The notes under the pieces are model-generated. The model saw only the letters and a list, made by a program, of their open reading frames with translations, did not search any database and was not told the origin of the DNA. A program made the position numbers and the translations under genes. Source: Zhenhengia yiwuensis (GTDB taxonomy: Bacteria; Bacillota; Clostridia; Lachnospirales; Cellulosilyticaceae). Taken from it: a stretch of 15,025 nucleotides of DNA. The DNA is taken from the NCBI RefSeq assembly GCF_014384995.1, contig NZ_JACRSY010000052.1:1-15025 (forward strand), in the 5' to 3' direction. This document shows, one piece after another, positions 1 to 5,704 of this stretch. Numbering within the stretch: the stretch's first letter is position 1; every line of letters begins with the position of its first letter.

Positions 1-147
1 ATGCTAGGTGCAGGTTCAAAACAAGAAAATCCTTTATTCGGAGCGCCAATGCATAGTGAAAAAGTTGTGTTTAATGAAGCTATACTAGCTACAGGAGCAG
101 CTATACATGCATATAGTGCCATCATGTGGCTGAAAAATAATAAGTGA
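1..147 (+). CDS. C-terminal end of an M20-family amidohydrolase/peptidase (partial)
   Basis: The frame is open from the first base to TGA at 145-147, giving 48 residues; the true start lies outside the window, so the ATG at position 1 is probably internal. The visible tail has a Gly-rich stretch, then NPLFGAPMHSEKVVFNEA, then a hydrophobic helix ending MWLKNNK. It resembles the end of M20D amidohydrolases (HipO/aminoacylase type), where a late histidine before 'S-x-K-x-x-x-[ND]-E' ligates the metal and a final helix closes the catalytic domain. Those enzymes remove N-acyl or N-carbamoyl groups from amino acids in the cytoplasm. The family call is from memory of this tail pattern only. If the tRNA fragment at 1045-1086 is an att site, this gene may be element cargo. 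Confidence 0.5.
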   Translation: MLGAGSKQENPLFGAPMHSEKVVFNEAILATGAAIHAYSAIMWLKNNK

Positions 148-156
148 ACATAATAA

Positions 157-300
157 TCAGTTGTTCTGATTAATTGTATATTTGCTGATGCTAATTCGCT
201 AGTATTACTTGCCTTAAGTAATGTACTAAGTCTTAGTAGAGGACTAGCTACTGCATTACTACCTCTTAAAAAAGTTGCAAATGAACTGAAAAAGAAGTAG
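157..300 (+). pseudogene. Start-less small reading frame, probable gene remnant
   Basis: After the stop at 154-156 the frame stays open for 47 codons to TAG at 298-300. It reads as a hydrophobic then lysine-rich peptide (ADANSLVLLALSNVL, later LPLKKVANELKKK). No ATG, GTG or TTG opens it and no ribosome binding site is visible. The first part resembles, from memory, short clostridial proteins that begin M-x-D-x-NSLVLLALSNVL, so this may be a copy that lost its start. It could also be chance. A strong terminator hairpin follows 40 bases downstream. Confidence 0.25.
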
Positions 301-340
301 ATTCGTCCTAAGGTAAGATACAAAAAATAGTTATTTCAGT

Positions 341-376
341 AAAGGCTAGGACTTCGGTTCTAGCCTTTATTTTTTG
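341..376 (+). terminator. Rho-independent terminator with UUCG tetraloop
   Basis: A 12-bp stem (341-352 with 357-368, one G-U pair) is closed by C(TTCG)G, an exceptionally stable tetraloop. It is followed by ATTTTTTG. It can end transcription from the genes at the left edge. Confidence 0.85.
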
Positions 377-381
377 TATAC

Positions 382-412
382 AAAAAGAAGTAGACTAGGG
401 AATCTACTTCTT
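382..412 (-). terminator. Hairpin with U-tract on the minus strand
   Basis: AAGAAGTAGA at 385-394 and its reverse complement at 403-412 form a perfect 10-bp stem with an 8-base loop. The A-run at 382-386 gives the U-tract on the minus strand, so this would stop leftward transcription. The left arm is also a direct copy of 289-301. Confidence 0.5.
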
Positions 413-603
413 AAGTCAAAGAAATCCTGTAAATTTGGGGGAGTTACAGAGGGTAATTATAAATATCACTATAATATATAAGTAATATTTATAATTATAT
501 AATAATATTTCTTATGAAAAGAGTCAATAATTAATATCATATTATTATTATAAAAAGTTATAAAATATTATAATTAATTATTGAAAATTTGTAGAAGTGT
601 ATC

Positions 604-703
604 AGATAAAGTGATATTACATTTAATGTAAGGGGTTATCTAGGGGAATAAATACAGGAAAAAGATACTACACGTAAAGGGGATAATGTGTAGTATTTTT
701 TTT
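604..703 (+). ncRNA. Candidate structured small RNA ending at an intrinsic terminator
   Basis: AGATAA (604-609) can pair with TTATCT (636-641) around an inner hairpin TTACAT/ATGTAA (617-622, 626-631). The terminator at 661-703 follows. Without a convincing promoter or a recognised family this is only a structural suggestion; AT-rich DNA makes short stems easily. Confidence 0.2.
661..703 (+). terminator. Rho-independent terminator
   Basis: ATACTACAC (665-673) pairs perfectly with GTGTAGTAT (688-696) across a 14-base loop, followed by seven T (697-703). There is no gene just upstream, so it ends either a small RNA or a transcript from a lost gene. Confidence 0.7.
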
Positions 704-743
704 GTACAGAAATAGCAGGATGCTAGACACAAGGCTATTTAAT

Positions 744-776
744 AAAAAAAGATAGCCTACTAGGCTACCTTTTTTT
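744..776 (+). terminator. Hairpin terminator, A-run and T-run on both sides
   Basis: TAGCCT (753-758) pairs with AGGCTA (762-767) over a 3-base loop. The stem extends through one mismatch into an A-run/T-run (T 770-776). Either strand could use it. Confidence 0.6.
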
Positions 777-878
777 AGTGAGATTTATATTATTAAAAGA
801 ACGAACTGTATAAATAATATACTATTGCATAAAATTAAAATCAATCTATTAATAGGAATAGAAAGTAGTACCAAGATG

Positions 879-908
879 AAGAGACTAGCTTGAGCCTAGT
901 CTCTTTTT
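879..908 (+). terminator. Rho-independent terminator
   Basis: AAGAGACTAG (879-888) pairs with CTAGTCTCTT (896-905) over a 7-base loop, followed by T to 908. No adjacent gene is seen. Confidence 0.65.
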
Positions 909-918
909 AGTGTTTTGA

Positions 919-940
919 TTTGACACCTATTTGACACCTA
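919..940 (+). repeat. Perfect tandem 11-bp repeat, possible integrase arm-type sites
   Basis: TTTGACACCTA occurs twice head to tail (919-929 and 930-940), about 105 bases left of the tRNA fragment. Paired short direct repeats beside a tRNA-located crossover site are where tyrosine integrases bind with their N-terminal domain. The assignment rests on position and repeat form, not on a known protein. Confidence 0.4.
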
Positions 941-1044
941 CCATAAAATTAAAAAAGGAATTATAGGAAAAATTAAAAAACAAGAAGCCTTTATTTTCAA
1001 CGTATGCATACACTATATGGAATTATAAGTACATAAATTTATAA

Positions 1045-1086
1045 CTCTTAATCTGAGGGTCCTGGGTTCGAGTCCCAGACGGTTCA
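1045..1086 (+). other. 3' half of tRNA-Lys(CTT): probable attachment site
   Basis: In order: anticodon loop CTCTTAA (1045-1051, anticodon CTT), 3' anticodon strand TCTGA (1052-1056), variable loop GGGTC (1057-1061), T stem CTGGG/CCCAG (1062-1066, 1074-1078) around TTCGAGT, acceptor strand ACGGTTC (1079-1085) and discriminator A1086. CCA is not encoded. The preceding bases TATAA do not pair with TCTGA, and no D arm or 5' acceptor strand (GAACCGT expected) precedes it. It is therefore a duplicated tRNA 3' end, as left by an element that integrated from the anticodon loop onward. The intact tRNA-Lys should lie to the left, outside the window. Confidence 0.8.
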
Positions 1087-1103
1087 TTAATTGATAACAC
1101 TAG

Positions 1104-1150
1104 AAAAGCCCTTAGTATCAAAGGTTTTAGCCTTGTTTACTAGGGGTTTT
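1104..1150 (+). terminator. Imperfect terminator hairpin after the tRNA fragment
   Basis: An AAAA, CCC and TAGTA arm (1104-1117) pairs with TACTA, GGG and TTTT (1138-1150), with one mismatch and one bulge. A small inner AAGG/CCTT hairpin (1121-1134) sits in the loop. It may be the original terminator of the tRNA-Lys locus. Confidence 0.45.
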
Positions 1151-1193
1151 GTATTTACAGTAGCAAAAAAGGGCATATAAGTTCTGTATAAAA

Positions 1194-1223
1194 TTAAAAA
1201 GCTCAAATTATTTGAGCTTTTTT
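1194..1223 (-). terminator. Terminator of the histidine kinase gene
   Basis: GCTCAAA (1201-1207) pairs with TTTGAGC (1211-1217) over TTA, flanked by A and T runs, so it works in both directions. It lies 36 bases beyond the minus-strand kinase stop codon. Confidence 0.75.
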
Positions 1224-1258
1224 AATTCTTTTAACATTATTTAGGTTAAATTTAAAAT

Positions 1259-3355
1259 TTACAAATCATAAATATCGGAGAATTCAATTCTACATTTATA
1301 AGTCAATTGTTCTTCTTTTTCAATCCAATCTGTCTCATGTACAATCTGTTTTTCTTCTACTTGAGTAATAGGAAGGCTTACAATAAAAGTAGAACCCTTT
1401 CCTTCTTCACTTTCTACGCAAATAGTTCCTTGTTGTAATTCTACTAAGCATTTTACTAGTGCTAATCCAATACCTGACCCTTCTTGCTTTCTGGAAAAGG
1501 AGCTATCAACTTGGGCAAAGCGTTCAAAGATCATGGCGTGTTTTTCTTTTGGTATACCAACTCCAGTATCTTTTACTAGGATTATCAACCTATCATCTAT
1601 TATATTTAAATTAAGTTCTATGGAATCACCTTTATTTGTATATTTCACTGCATTAGAAAGTAAATTGAGTATAATTCGTTCCATTTTTTCTGGGTCACAA
1701 GCCATAATGAGCTCTTCTACTTCAGTATCAAAAGTAATAGAAAGGTCTTTGTTTTTAACATATTCAATGACTGACATAGTAATATCTTCTATAAGCCTTA
1801 CAATATCGCAATTGATTAATTTAGCTTCGTAGTAACCAGCTCCAATTTTAGATATATCGGTAATATTGTCAATGAGCCTTAGTAATCTAAATACATTTTG
1901 TTTCGCAATGTTTCTATATCTATCAATTTTTGTAATATCCATGTCTATCGGACCATTCTTAGCTATGTCTTTTAATTCTAGTTCTAACATTTGTATCATA
2001 CTATACATAATATTGAGTGGTGTTTTTAACTCGTGGGACATATTCGCTAAGAATTCTGTTTTGAGTGTCTCTAGCTGTAAGGCCTCTTTATAAGCTGTTT
2101 TTTCAGCTTCTATTTCTTTTCTAATAAAGGACTCTTTTCTTAACTCTAATGCGTATTCTAGACTCTTGAAAATAATAGCTATATGTTGGCAGAGTTTATC
2201 AATGATACAGCATTCCATAAGAGGATATTGGAGTTTAGATTTATAGGTAGTAAAAATCGCGCCCATAAATTCACTATTATATTCAATAGGATTAATTCGT
2301 ATATAGTTGCATTCTGGAGTTTTTAAATCTTTTTGTATATTACAGTGTACACGCTGTTCAAAATCTGCTAATGACCACTCTACATTTTCACGTAGTAACT
2401 CTAATAGTGTATCGCCATTCATATTTAGAGAATGTATCGGAGGAAATTCTTTGCCATCTTTTCGTAGCCTACAAATTTCTTCTACTTGATGGGTAATATT
2501 ATTGAATTTTAATATAATAATACTATTTCCTTGAAAGAGGTTAGCAGCTCTTGCACTAAAGTCTAAGGACTTCATTAATTGACTGTAGAGCATTTGGTTA
2601 TCTACGATGCAATCTGGATCACTATTTTCTATGACTTTAGTGATATCTATATTTTGTTTTAAAATACTATATTGACTAATGCCTATATAGCCTTGATAAA
2701 GTTGCTGATCATTAAATATTGGGATTTTTATGAGTTGATATTGTAAATTACCATCCTCATTTCTTATAATTCGTTCTTCATTAATCATAATATTTTTTCT
2801 AAGTACGCTTTGATCATCTTTGAATATATTTTTATCTAAGGTATCTTTATATACATTATTTGGATGCTGTTGTAAGAGTTCATTTGTAGTAGAGAACCTA
2901 TGTGTAGAGCTAAGCTGATTGACTATTGTAAGTGTATTAGCATTACTGTATTTATAATTGTCATCTTCATCGGCTATCCACACAGCATAGGGCATATTTT
3001 CTATAATTAATTCTAATTCCTTAGTGTTATATTTAGTTTGTGTATCTTCCTGGATTACTAACCAAGAGCTTTCTTGACCACACCATTTATCTTTAAATAA
3101 CTTACCTGATACTTGAATAGGGGGGAGTTGGTAACCACTTAATAGAATATCAATAGTTTGCCCTGTGAGTACTTCCTTTTCACTAATGATCATGTCAATT
3201 GGCCCAGATATTATTTTTTGGAGATGTTCATTATAGAGCTCGTCTTTACTATATTTTAATTGTTTTAATAGACTATAATTACAAAACTGAATTTTATAAT
3301 CGTCATTAAAAATAACAATTCCTTCGCTTAAATAGTCTAGTAGTTTTTCACTCAT
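1259..3355 (-). CDS. Cytosolic PAS/GAF-like sensor histidine kinase (orphan)
   Basis: This 698-residue protein should sense a signal, autophosphorylate on histidine and pass the phosphate to a response regulator. The N-terminus looks like PAS folds (about 5-50 and 112-235), then a GAF-like segment (about 255-400), a coiled stretch, and a HisKA domain with phospho-acceptor H441 in NMSHELKTPLN. The HATPase_c domain has the N-box NLLSNAVKYTNKG (about 564-576), DTGVG (596-600), the F-box FERFAQVD and GSGIGLAL (626-633). No signal peptide or membrane helix is visible, so the sensor is probably cytosolic. ATG at 3355 is preferred because AAGGAG lies 11 bases upstream (3367-3372); an upstream in-frame TTG (3376) overlaps that site. 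No response regulator is adjacent. Orphan kinases of this build in Clostridia often feed Spo0A, but that is inference. Confidence 0.9.
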   Translation of the reverse strand: MSEKLLDYLSEGIVIFNDDYKIQFCNYSLLKQLKYSKDELYNEHLQKIISGPIDMIISEKEVLTGQTIDILLSGYQLPPIQVSGKLFKDKWCGQESSWLVIQEDTQTKYNTKELELIIENMPYAVWIADEDDNYKYSNANTLTIVNQLSSTHRFSTTNELLQQHPNNVYKDTLDKNIFKDDQSVLRKNIMINEERIIRNEDGNLQYQLIKIPIFNDQQLYQGYIGISQYSILKQNIDITKVIENSDPDCIVDNQMLYSQLMKSLDFSARAANLFQGNSIIILKFNNITHQVEEICRLRKDGKEFPPIHSLNMNGDTLLELLRENVEWSLADFEQRVHCNIQKDLKTPECNYIRINPIEYNSEFMGAIFTTYKSKLQYPLMECCIIDKLCQHIAIIFKSLEYALELRKESFIRKEIEAEKTAYKEALQLETLKTEFLANMSHELKTPLNIMYSMIQMLELELKDIAKNGPIDMDITKIDRYRNIAKQNVFRLLRLIDNITDISKIGAGYYEAKLINCDIVRLIEDITMSVIEYVKNKDLSITFDTEVEELIMACDPEKMERIILNLLSNAVKYTNKGDSIELNLNIIDDRLIILVKDTGVGIPKEKHAMIFERFAQVDSSFSRKQEGSGIGLALVKCLVELQQGTICVESEEGKGSTFIVSLPITQVEEKQIVHETDWIEKEEQLTYKCRIEFSDIYDL

Positions 3356-3366
3356 AATGAACCACA

Positions 3367-3372
3367 CTCCTT
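3367..3372 (-). promoter_or_regulatory. Ribosome binding site deciding the kinase start
   Basis: CTCCTT on the plus strand is AAGGAG on the minus strand, 11 bases before the ATG at 3355. It rules out the longer TTG start. Confidence 0.7.
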
Positions 3373-3581
3373 GCAATTAATAGTTTCACTATTATCATAC
3401 TACAATTTGTAAAAATTTAATATTTTTTTGTGAATTATATTTCTTTTTGTAAGTTGGTTGAGTAAATATAAAAGCTATTTGTTTGGGGGAGATTTTACAA
3501 AGATAAACAAATGTATGAATAGGCTTCATTAGACTAATTGTAAGCGTGAAGGTTATAAGATGGGGAGCAGAGAAGGGAGAA

Positions 3582-3710
3582 TGCTACTTAAAATCGTGTA
3601 CGTAGTGTGGTAAGAGTATTGATGAGGAATCTGTAGTTTGTATTCAATGTGGGAGACAAGTAGAAATGAGTATCTCTAGTAGCATAGCTATGAGGGAGTT
3701 TACTTTATAA
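3582..3710 (+). pseudogene. Decayed zinc-ribbon protein gene
   Basis: In the frame ending at TAA 3708-3710 the translation contains C-T-stop-C-G-K-S-I-D-E-E-S-V-V-C-I-Q-C-G-R-Q-V-E. This is a treble-clef zinc ribbon with Cys spacing CX2C-X10-CX2C, of the kind that opens many small Firmicutes membrane or regulatory proteins. The codon at 3603-3605, between the first two cysteines, is TAG where Lys or Gln is usual. The nearest ATG (3581) is one base out of frame. Two lesions plus a very short tail (MSISSSIAMREFTL) indicate a dead, truncated copy. The rest of 3377-3581 shows nothing I can name. Confidence 0.6.
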
Positions 3711-3715
3711 TCCTG

Positions 3716-3743
3716 TTGAAAGATTATACAGACATTCTATAAT
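3716..3743 (+). promoter_or_regulatory. Sigma-A-type promoter of the ywlG gene
   Basis: TTGAAA (3716-3721), a 16-base spacer and a perfect TATAAT (3738-3743) stand 44 bases before the ATG at 3788. It begins just after the zinc-ribbon remnant, so ywlG has its own transcription start. Confidence 0.7.
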
Positions 3744-3787
3744 ATAAACTATAAAACATAATAAGGTGATTAAGGAGATTAAAAATC

Positions 3788-4342
3788 ATGAAGGATTTAT
3801 TAGAAAATGTCTATAGAGAAGCTAAAATAGCAGCTAAAGAGTTATGTGAAAAAGCCAAGCTTCAGCCAGGTCAAATTGTTATTATTGGCTGTTCTTCTAG
3901 TGAGGTAGGGGGCGAACATATTGGGACACACTCTAGTCCTCAAATTGCTCAAGCTGTGTTTAAAGGACTTTATGAAGTATTCTCTAAAGAACAAGTTTAT
4001 CTTGCAGCTCAGTGCTGCGAGCATCTTAATAGAGCAGTTATTGTAGAGCGTGAAGCTGTACCTTTTGCTGAGAGGGTGAATGTAGTACCTCAGCCAAAGG
4101 CAGGTGGTTCTTTTGCAACAACAGCTTACCATACGTTTAAAAATCCTATTGCTGTCGAGGAAATCTGTGCAGATGCAGGTTTAGATATTGGAGGGACTCT
4201 TATTGGAATGCACCTTAAGAAAGTTGCTGTACCTATTCGATTAAGTGTAGATCACATAGGAAATGCAATCTTATTAGCTGCACGTACTCGACCTAAATTT
4301 ATTGGCGGTTCTCGTGCTTTGTATGATGAAAATATTCTTTAG
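3788..4342 (+). CDS. ywlG: YwlG-family (UPF0340, TIGR01440) protein
   Basis: The 184-residue product matches the UPF0340/TIGR01440 family in length and in characteristic runs: IIGCSSSEVGGEHIGTHSS (about 32-50), AAQCCEHLNRA (93-103), KAGGSFATTAY (109-119) and a C-terminal RPKFIGGSRALYDENIL. It is a soluble single-domain protein. No biochemical role is established that I can state; the conserved CC-x-H-x-N-R segment looks like a functional site. AAGGAG at 3772-3777 lies 10 bases before the ATG and a good promoter is upstream. The next gene starts 95 bases downstream on the same strand. No clear terminator separates them, so they may share a transcript. Confidence 0.88.
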   Translation: MKDLLENVYREAKIAAKELCEKAKLQPGQIVIIGCSSSEVGGEHIGTHSSPQIAQAVFKGLYEVFSKEQVYLAAQCCEHLNRAVIVEREAVPFAERVNVVPQPKAGGSFATTAYHTFKNPIAVEEICADAGLDIGGTLIGMHLKKVAVPIRLSVDHIGNAILLAARTRPKFIGGSRALYDENIL

Positions 4343-4424
4343 AGGGCTATAGAAAAAAGTATTTTGTAGCCATGGCAACCTCATAAAAATTGGATTTAGC
4401 GTATACTAAAGACATAAAAGAAGT

Positions 4425-4431
4425 AAGGAGG
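4425..4431 (+). promoter_or_regulatory. Ribosome binding site deciding the start at 4438
   Basis: A consensus AAGGAGG sits six bases before ATG 4438. The alternative ATG at 4432 directly abuts it and would be too close. Confidence 0.8.
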
Positions 4432-4437
4432 ATGACA

Positions 4438-5046
4438 ATGAGTGCTTTTTTAGGACCTATTCACTATTGGTTATATAATAAAATACAACATCAGCAGTCA
4501 CTAGTAGATCAAGTAATCGCATTTGGGAAAGAAAAATATTCTCTTTCTTTAGAAGAAACATGTAACGAAAAATATGGATTAACTGAAAGAAGAAGCTTAG
4601 AAGAAGTAATTGATGAAAGTAATATTCATGGATGGCTACAGGTACAGGTTTCAAGAGTTGAATATAAATTAGCTTATTGCACCACTGAGTTATTAAAACA
4701 AGAAGGGATGCAATTAGAAGAGCTTAAAGCTATTTTCTATAAACAAGGTGTAGAAAAAAGAAAGACATTAGAAAAAGGCTTAAATGCGGTGCAGTTATTT
4801 AAGGTGATTCAAGATACATTATTAAATGGTATGCCATGTGATCATGCAGAAGTAGTAGTAGAGCAAGATGATAACCAAATTGTATGGCAAAGAAGAGTAT
4901 GTGTGCATGAGAAATACTGGGATGAAGTAGGCGGGAATGTAAGAAACTACTATGCCTTAATAGAAGCATGGCTTAAGGGCTTTATTGAAGAGGGGCAAGA
5001 AAGCTTTATAAAGGAAGATGAAATAACTTATAAAATAAAGGCTTAG
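4438..5046 (+). CDS. Conserved uncharacterised clostridial protein with MPCDH motif
   Basis: This 202-residue soluble protein has no signal peptide or membrane segment. Its opening FLGPIHYWLYNKI, the phrase EVIDESNIHGWLQ (about 56-68), the MPCDH motif (132-136) and the late YWDEVGGNVRNYY stretch (160-172) resemble, from memory, an unnamed family of about 200 residues in Clostridia; I know no function. Cys134 and His136, with other His residues, could bind metal, heme or a thiol ligand, but that is speculation. The start is set by AAGGAGG at 4425-4431, six bases before ATG 4438. Upstream in-frame starts (TTG 4390, ATG 4432) lie before or against that site. The stop codon lies inside the stem of the terminator that ends the transcript. 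Confidence 0.8.
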   Translation: MSAFLGPIHYWLYNKIQHQQSLVDQVIAFGKEKYSLSLEETCNEKYGLTERRSLEEVIDESNIHGWLQVQVSRVEYKLAYCTTELLKQEGMQLEELKAIFYKQGVEKRKTLEKGLNAVQLFKVIQDTLLNGMPCDHAEVVVEQDDNQIVWQRRVCVHEKYWDEVGGNVRNYYALIEAWLKGFIEEGQESFIKEDEITYKIKA

Positions 5047-5067
5047 AGGAAACTCTAAGTCTTTTTT
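5037..5067 (+). terminator. Terminator overlapping the stop codon, GAAA tetraloop
   Basis: AAAG, G and CTTAGAG (5037-5048) pair with CTCTAAG, T and CTTT (5053-5064), a 12-bp stem with one G-U pair. The loop is a GNRA-type GAAA (5049-5052) and T runs to 5067. The stop codon TAG (5044-5046) is part of the stem, so ribosomes finishing the upstream gene could affect folding. Confidence 0.85.
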
Positions 5068-5134
5068 ATATAAATTATTTTATGAAAAATATGCTAATAT
5101 AAAAGTATAGTAAAGTATAAGAAGGGAGAGAGAA

Positions 5135-5434
5135 ATGATGCAGAAAAAAAGTAAACTAATAGGCTCGGTTATTTTAACTATAGTAGGTGCCTGGGGGATG
5201 ATTATTACATTGCTATCAGATGTACTTATTAAATGGATAATACAATGGCAACTTGCAAAGGCTGTGGGAGGAAATAGAAATACAGTAGGTATAATAGGCG
5301 GAGCAGATGGGCCAACAGCAATATTTTTTGCGGAGACTCAAGCAACAATAGGGAGTAAATTACTTTTTATTGCTCTCTTTGCAGTATGTACAGGCATAGG
5401 CATTATGTTTCTAGTTAGGTGCGGAAGAAAATAA
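5135..5434 (+). CDS. Small two-helix membrane protein with decarboxylase-beta signature GIIGGADGPT
   Basis: The 99-residue protein has a first membrane helix (about 9-28), an amphipathic Trp-rich stretch (LIKWIIQWQL), the segment VGIIGGADGPTAIFFAET (51-68) and a second helix (about 75-95) ending RCGRK. GIIGGADGPT is a hallmark of the beta subunits of sodium-pumping oxaloacetate/methylmalonyl-CoA/glutaconyl-CoA decarboxylases (OadB family), where an acidic residue in the conserved central region is tied to sodium transport. Those proteins have roughly 400 residues and about ten helices; here only one motif and two helices exist, and no decarboxylase genes lie nearby. It is therefore a stand-alone motif protein or an evolutionary fragment. 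ATG codons at 5135 and 5138 are both possible behind AAGGGAG (5122-5128). It is a single-gene unit between hairpins. Confidence 0.75.
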   Translation: MMQKKSKLIGSVILTIVGAWGMIITLLSDVLIKWIIQWQLAKAVGGNRNTVGIIGGADGPTAIFFAETQATIGSKLLFIALFAVCTGIGIMFLVRCGRK

Positions 5435-5442
5435 AGGAAAGT

Positions 5443-5476
5443 AAAAAAGACCCATAAGCAGATGCTTATGGGTCTT
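5443..5476. terminator. Long hairpin between convergent units
   Basis: AAGACCCATAAGC (5447-5459) pairs perfectly with 5464-5476 over a 4-base loop. The A-run at 5443-5448 makes a good U-tract for minus-strand transcripts; the plus strand has only a weak one (TTAG). It probably stops transcription from both sides. Confidence 0.7.
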
Positions 5477-5510
5477 AGTGCTATATATTCAAAATAAAGG
5501 GGAGATGAAT

Positions 5511-5532
5511 AAGCTAATGAGTATTAGCTTTT
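5511..5532 (+). terminator. Weak hairpin with short T-run
   Basis: AAGCTAAT (5511-5518) pairs with ATTAGCTT (5523-5530) over GAGT, followed by only TT. It may be a backup terminator. The rest of 5477-5660 shows no gene. Confidence 0.3.
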
Positions 5533-5664
5533 GGATGATTTAATGATAGCACTCAATTCTAGCCTTAGCAAGGGCTCTCGATGAAAGTTCAAAATAGTTC
5601 ACAAATCGTACATTAAGTTTATGATTTAGTCAAATTTATAATATAAATGAAATATTAGACATGC

Positions 5665-5694
5665 AAAAAGACAGGTACTATGTACCTGCCTTTT
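5665..5694 (-). terminator. Terminator of the S1-domain gene
   Basis: CAGGTAC (5672-5678) pairs with GTACCTG (5682-5688) over TAT, continued through one mismatch into AAAA/TTTT. On the minus strand it has five U and begins 10 bases after the stop codon. Confidence 0.8.
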
Positions 5695-5704
5695 ATAGAA
5701 GCTC

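Larger units (their letters stand above)
413..1044. other. Gene-free AT-rich region with hairpins, left of the att-like site
   Basis: I see no credible coding frame on either strand. The region holds an AT-only stretch (about 455-595), hairpins at 661-703, 744-776 and 879-908, a tandem 11-bp repeat at 919-940, and recurring ATAAAATTAAAA motifs (829-840, 943-954; another at 1188-1199). It looks like the non-coding end of an integrated element, with leftover terminators from lost genes. Confidence 0.5.

Noticed and set aside
1045..1086. A working tRNA-Lys gene
   Set aside because: The 5' acceptor strand, D arm and 5' anticodon strand are absent; the upstream bases do not pair.
829..1199. Recurring ATAAAATTAAAA as a binding-site family
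   Set aside because: Three copies of a pure A/T 12-mer in very AT-rich DNA can arise by chance; spacing is irregular.
1533..2093. Two plus-strand reading frames of 99 and 75 codons
   Set aside because: They lie opposite the kinase catalytic domains, which carry clear motifs; they are antisense shadows.
3842..4132. Minus-strand 96-codon frame opposite ywlG
   Set aside because: It is a low-quality translation opposite a recognised family, with no ribosome binding site evident.
4343..4437. Terminator or promoter between ywlG and the 202-residue gene
   Set aside because: GGCTA/TAGCC pairs weakly with no T-run, and TATACT near 4411 has no matching -35.
5505..5543. A 12-codon ORF after a GGGGAG-like site
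   Set aside because: It is very short, overlaps a hairpin, and shows no similarity to a known leader peptide.
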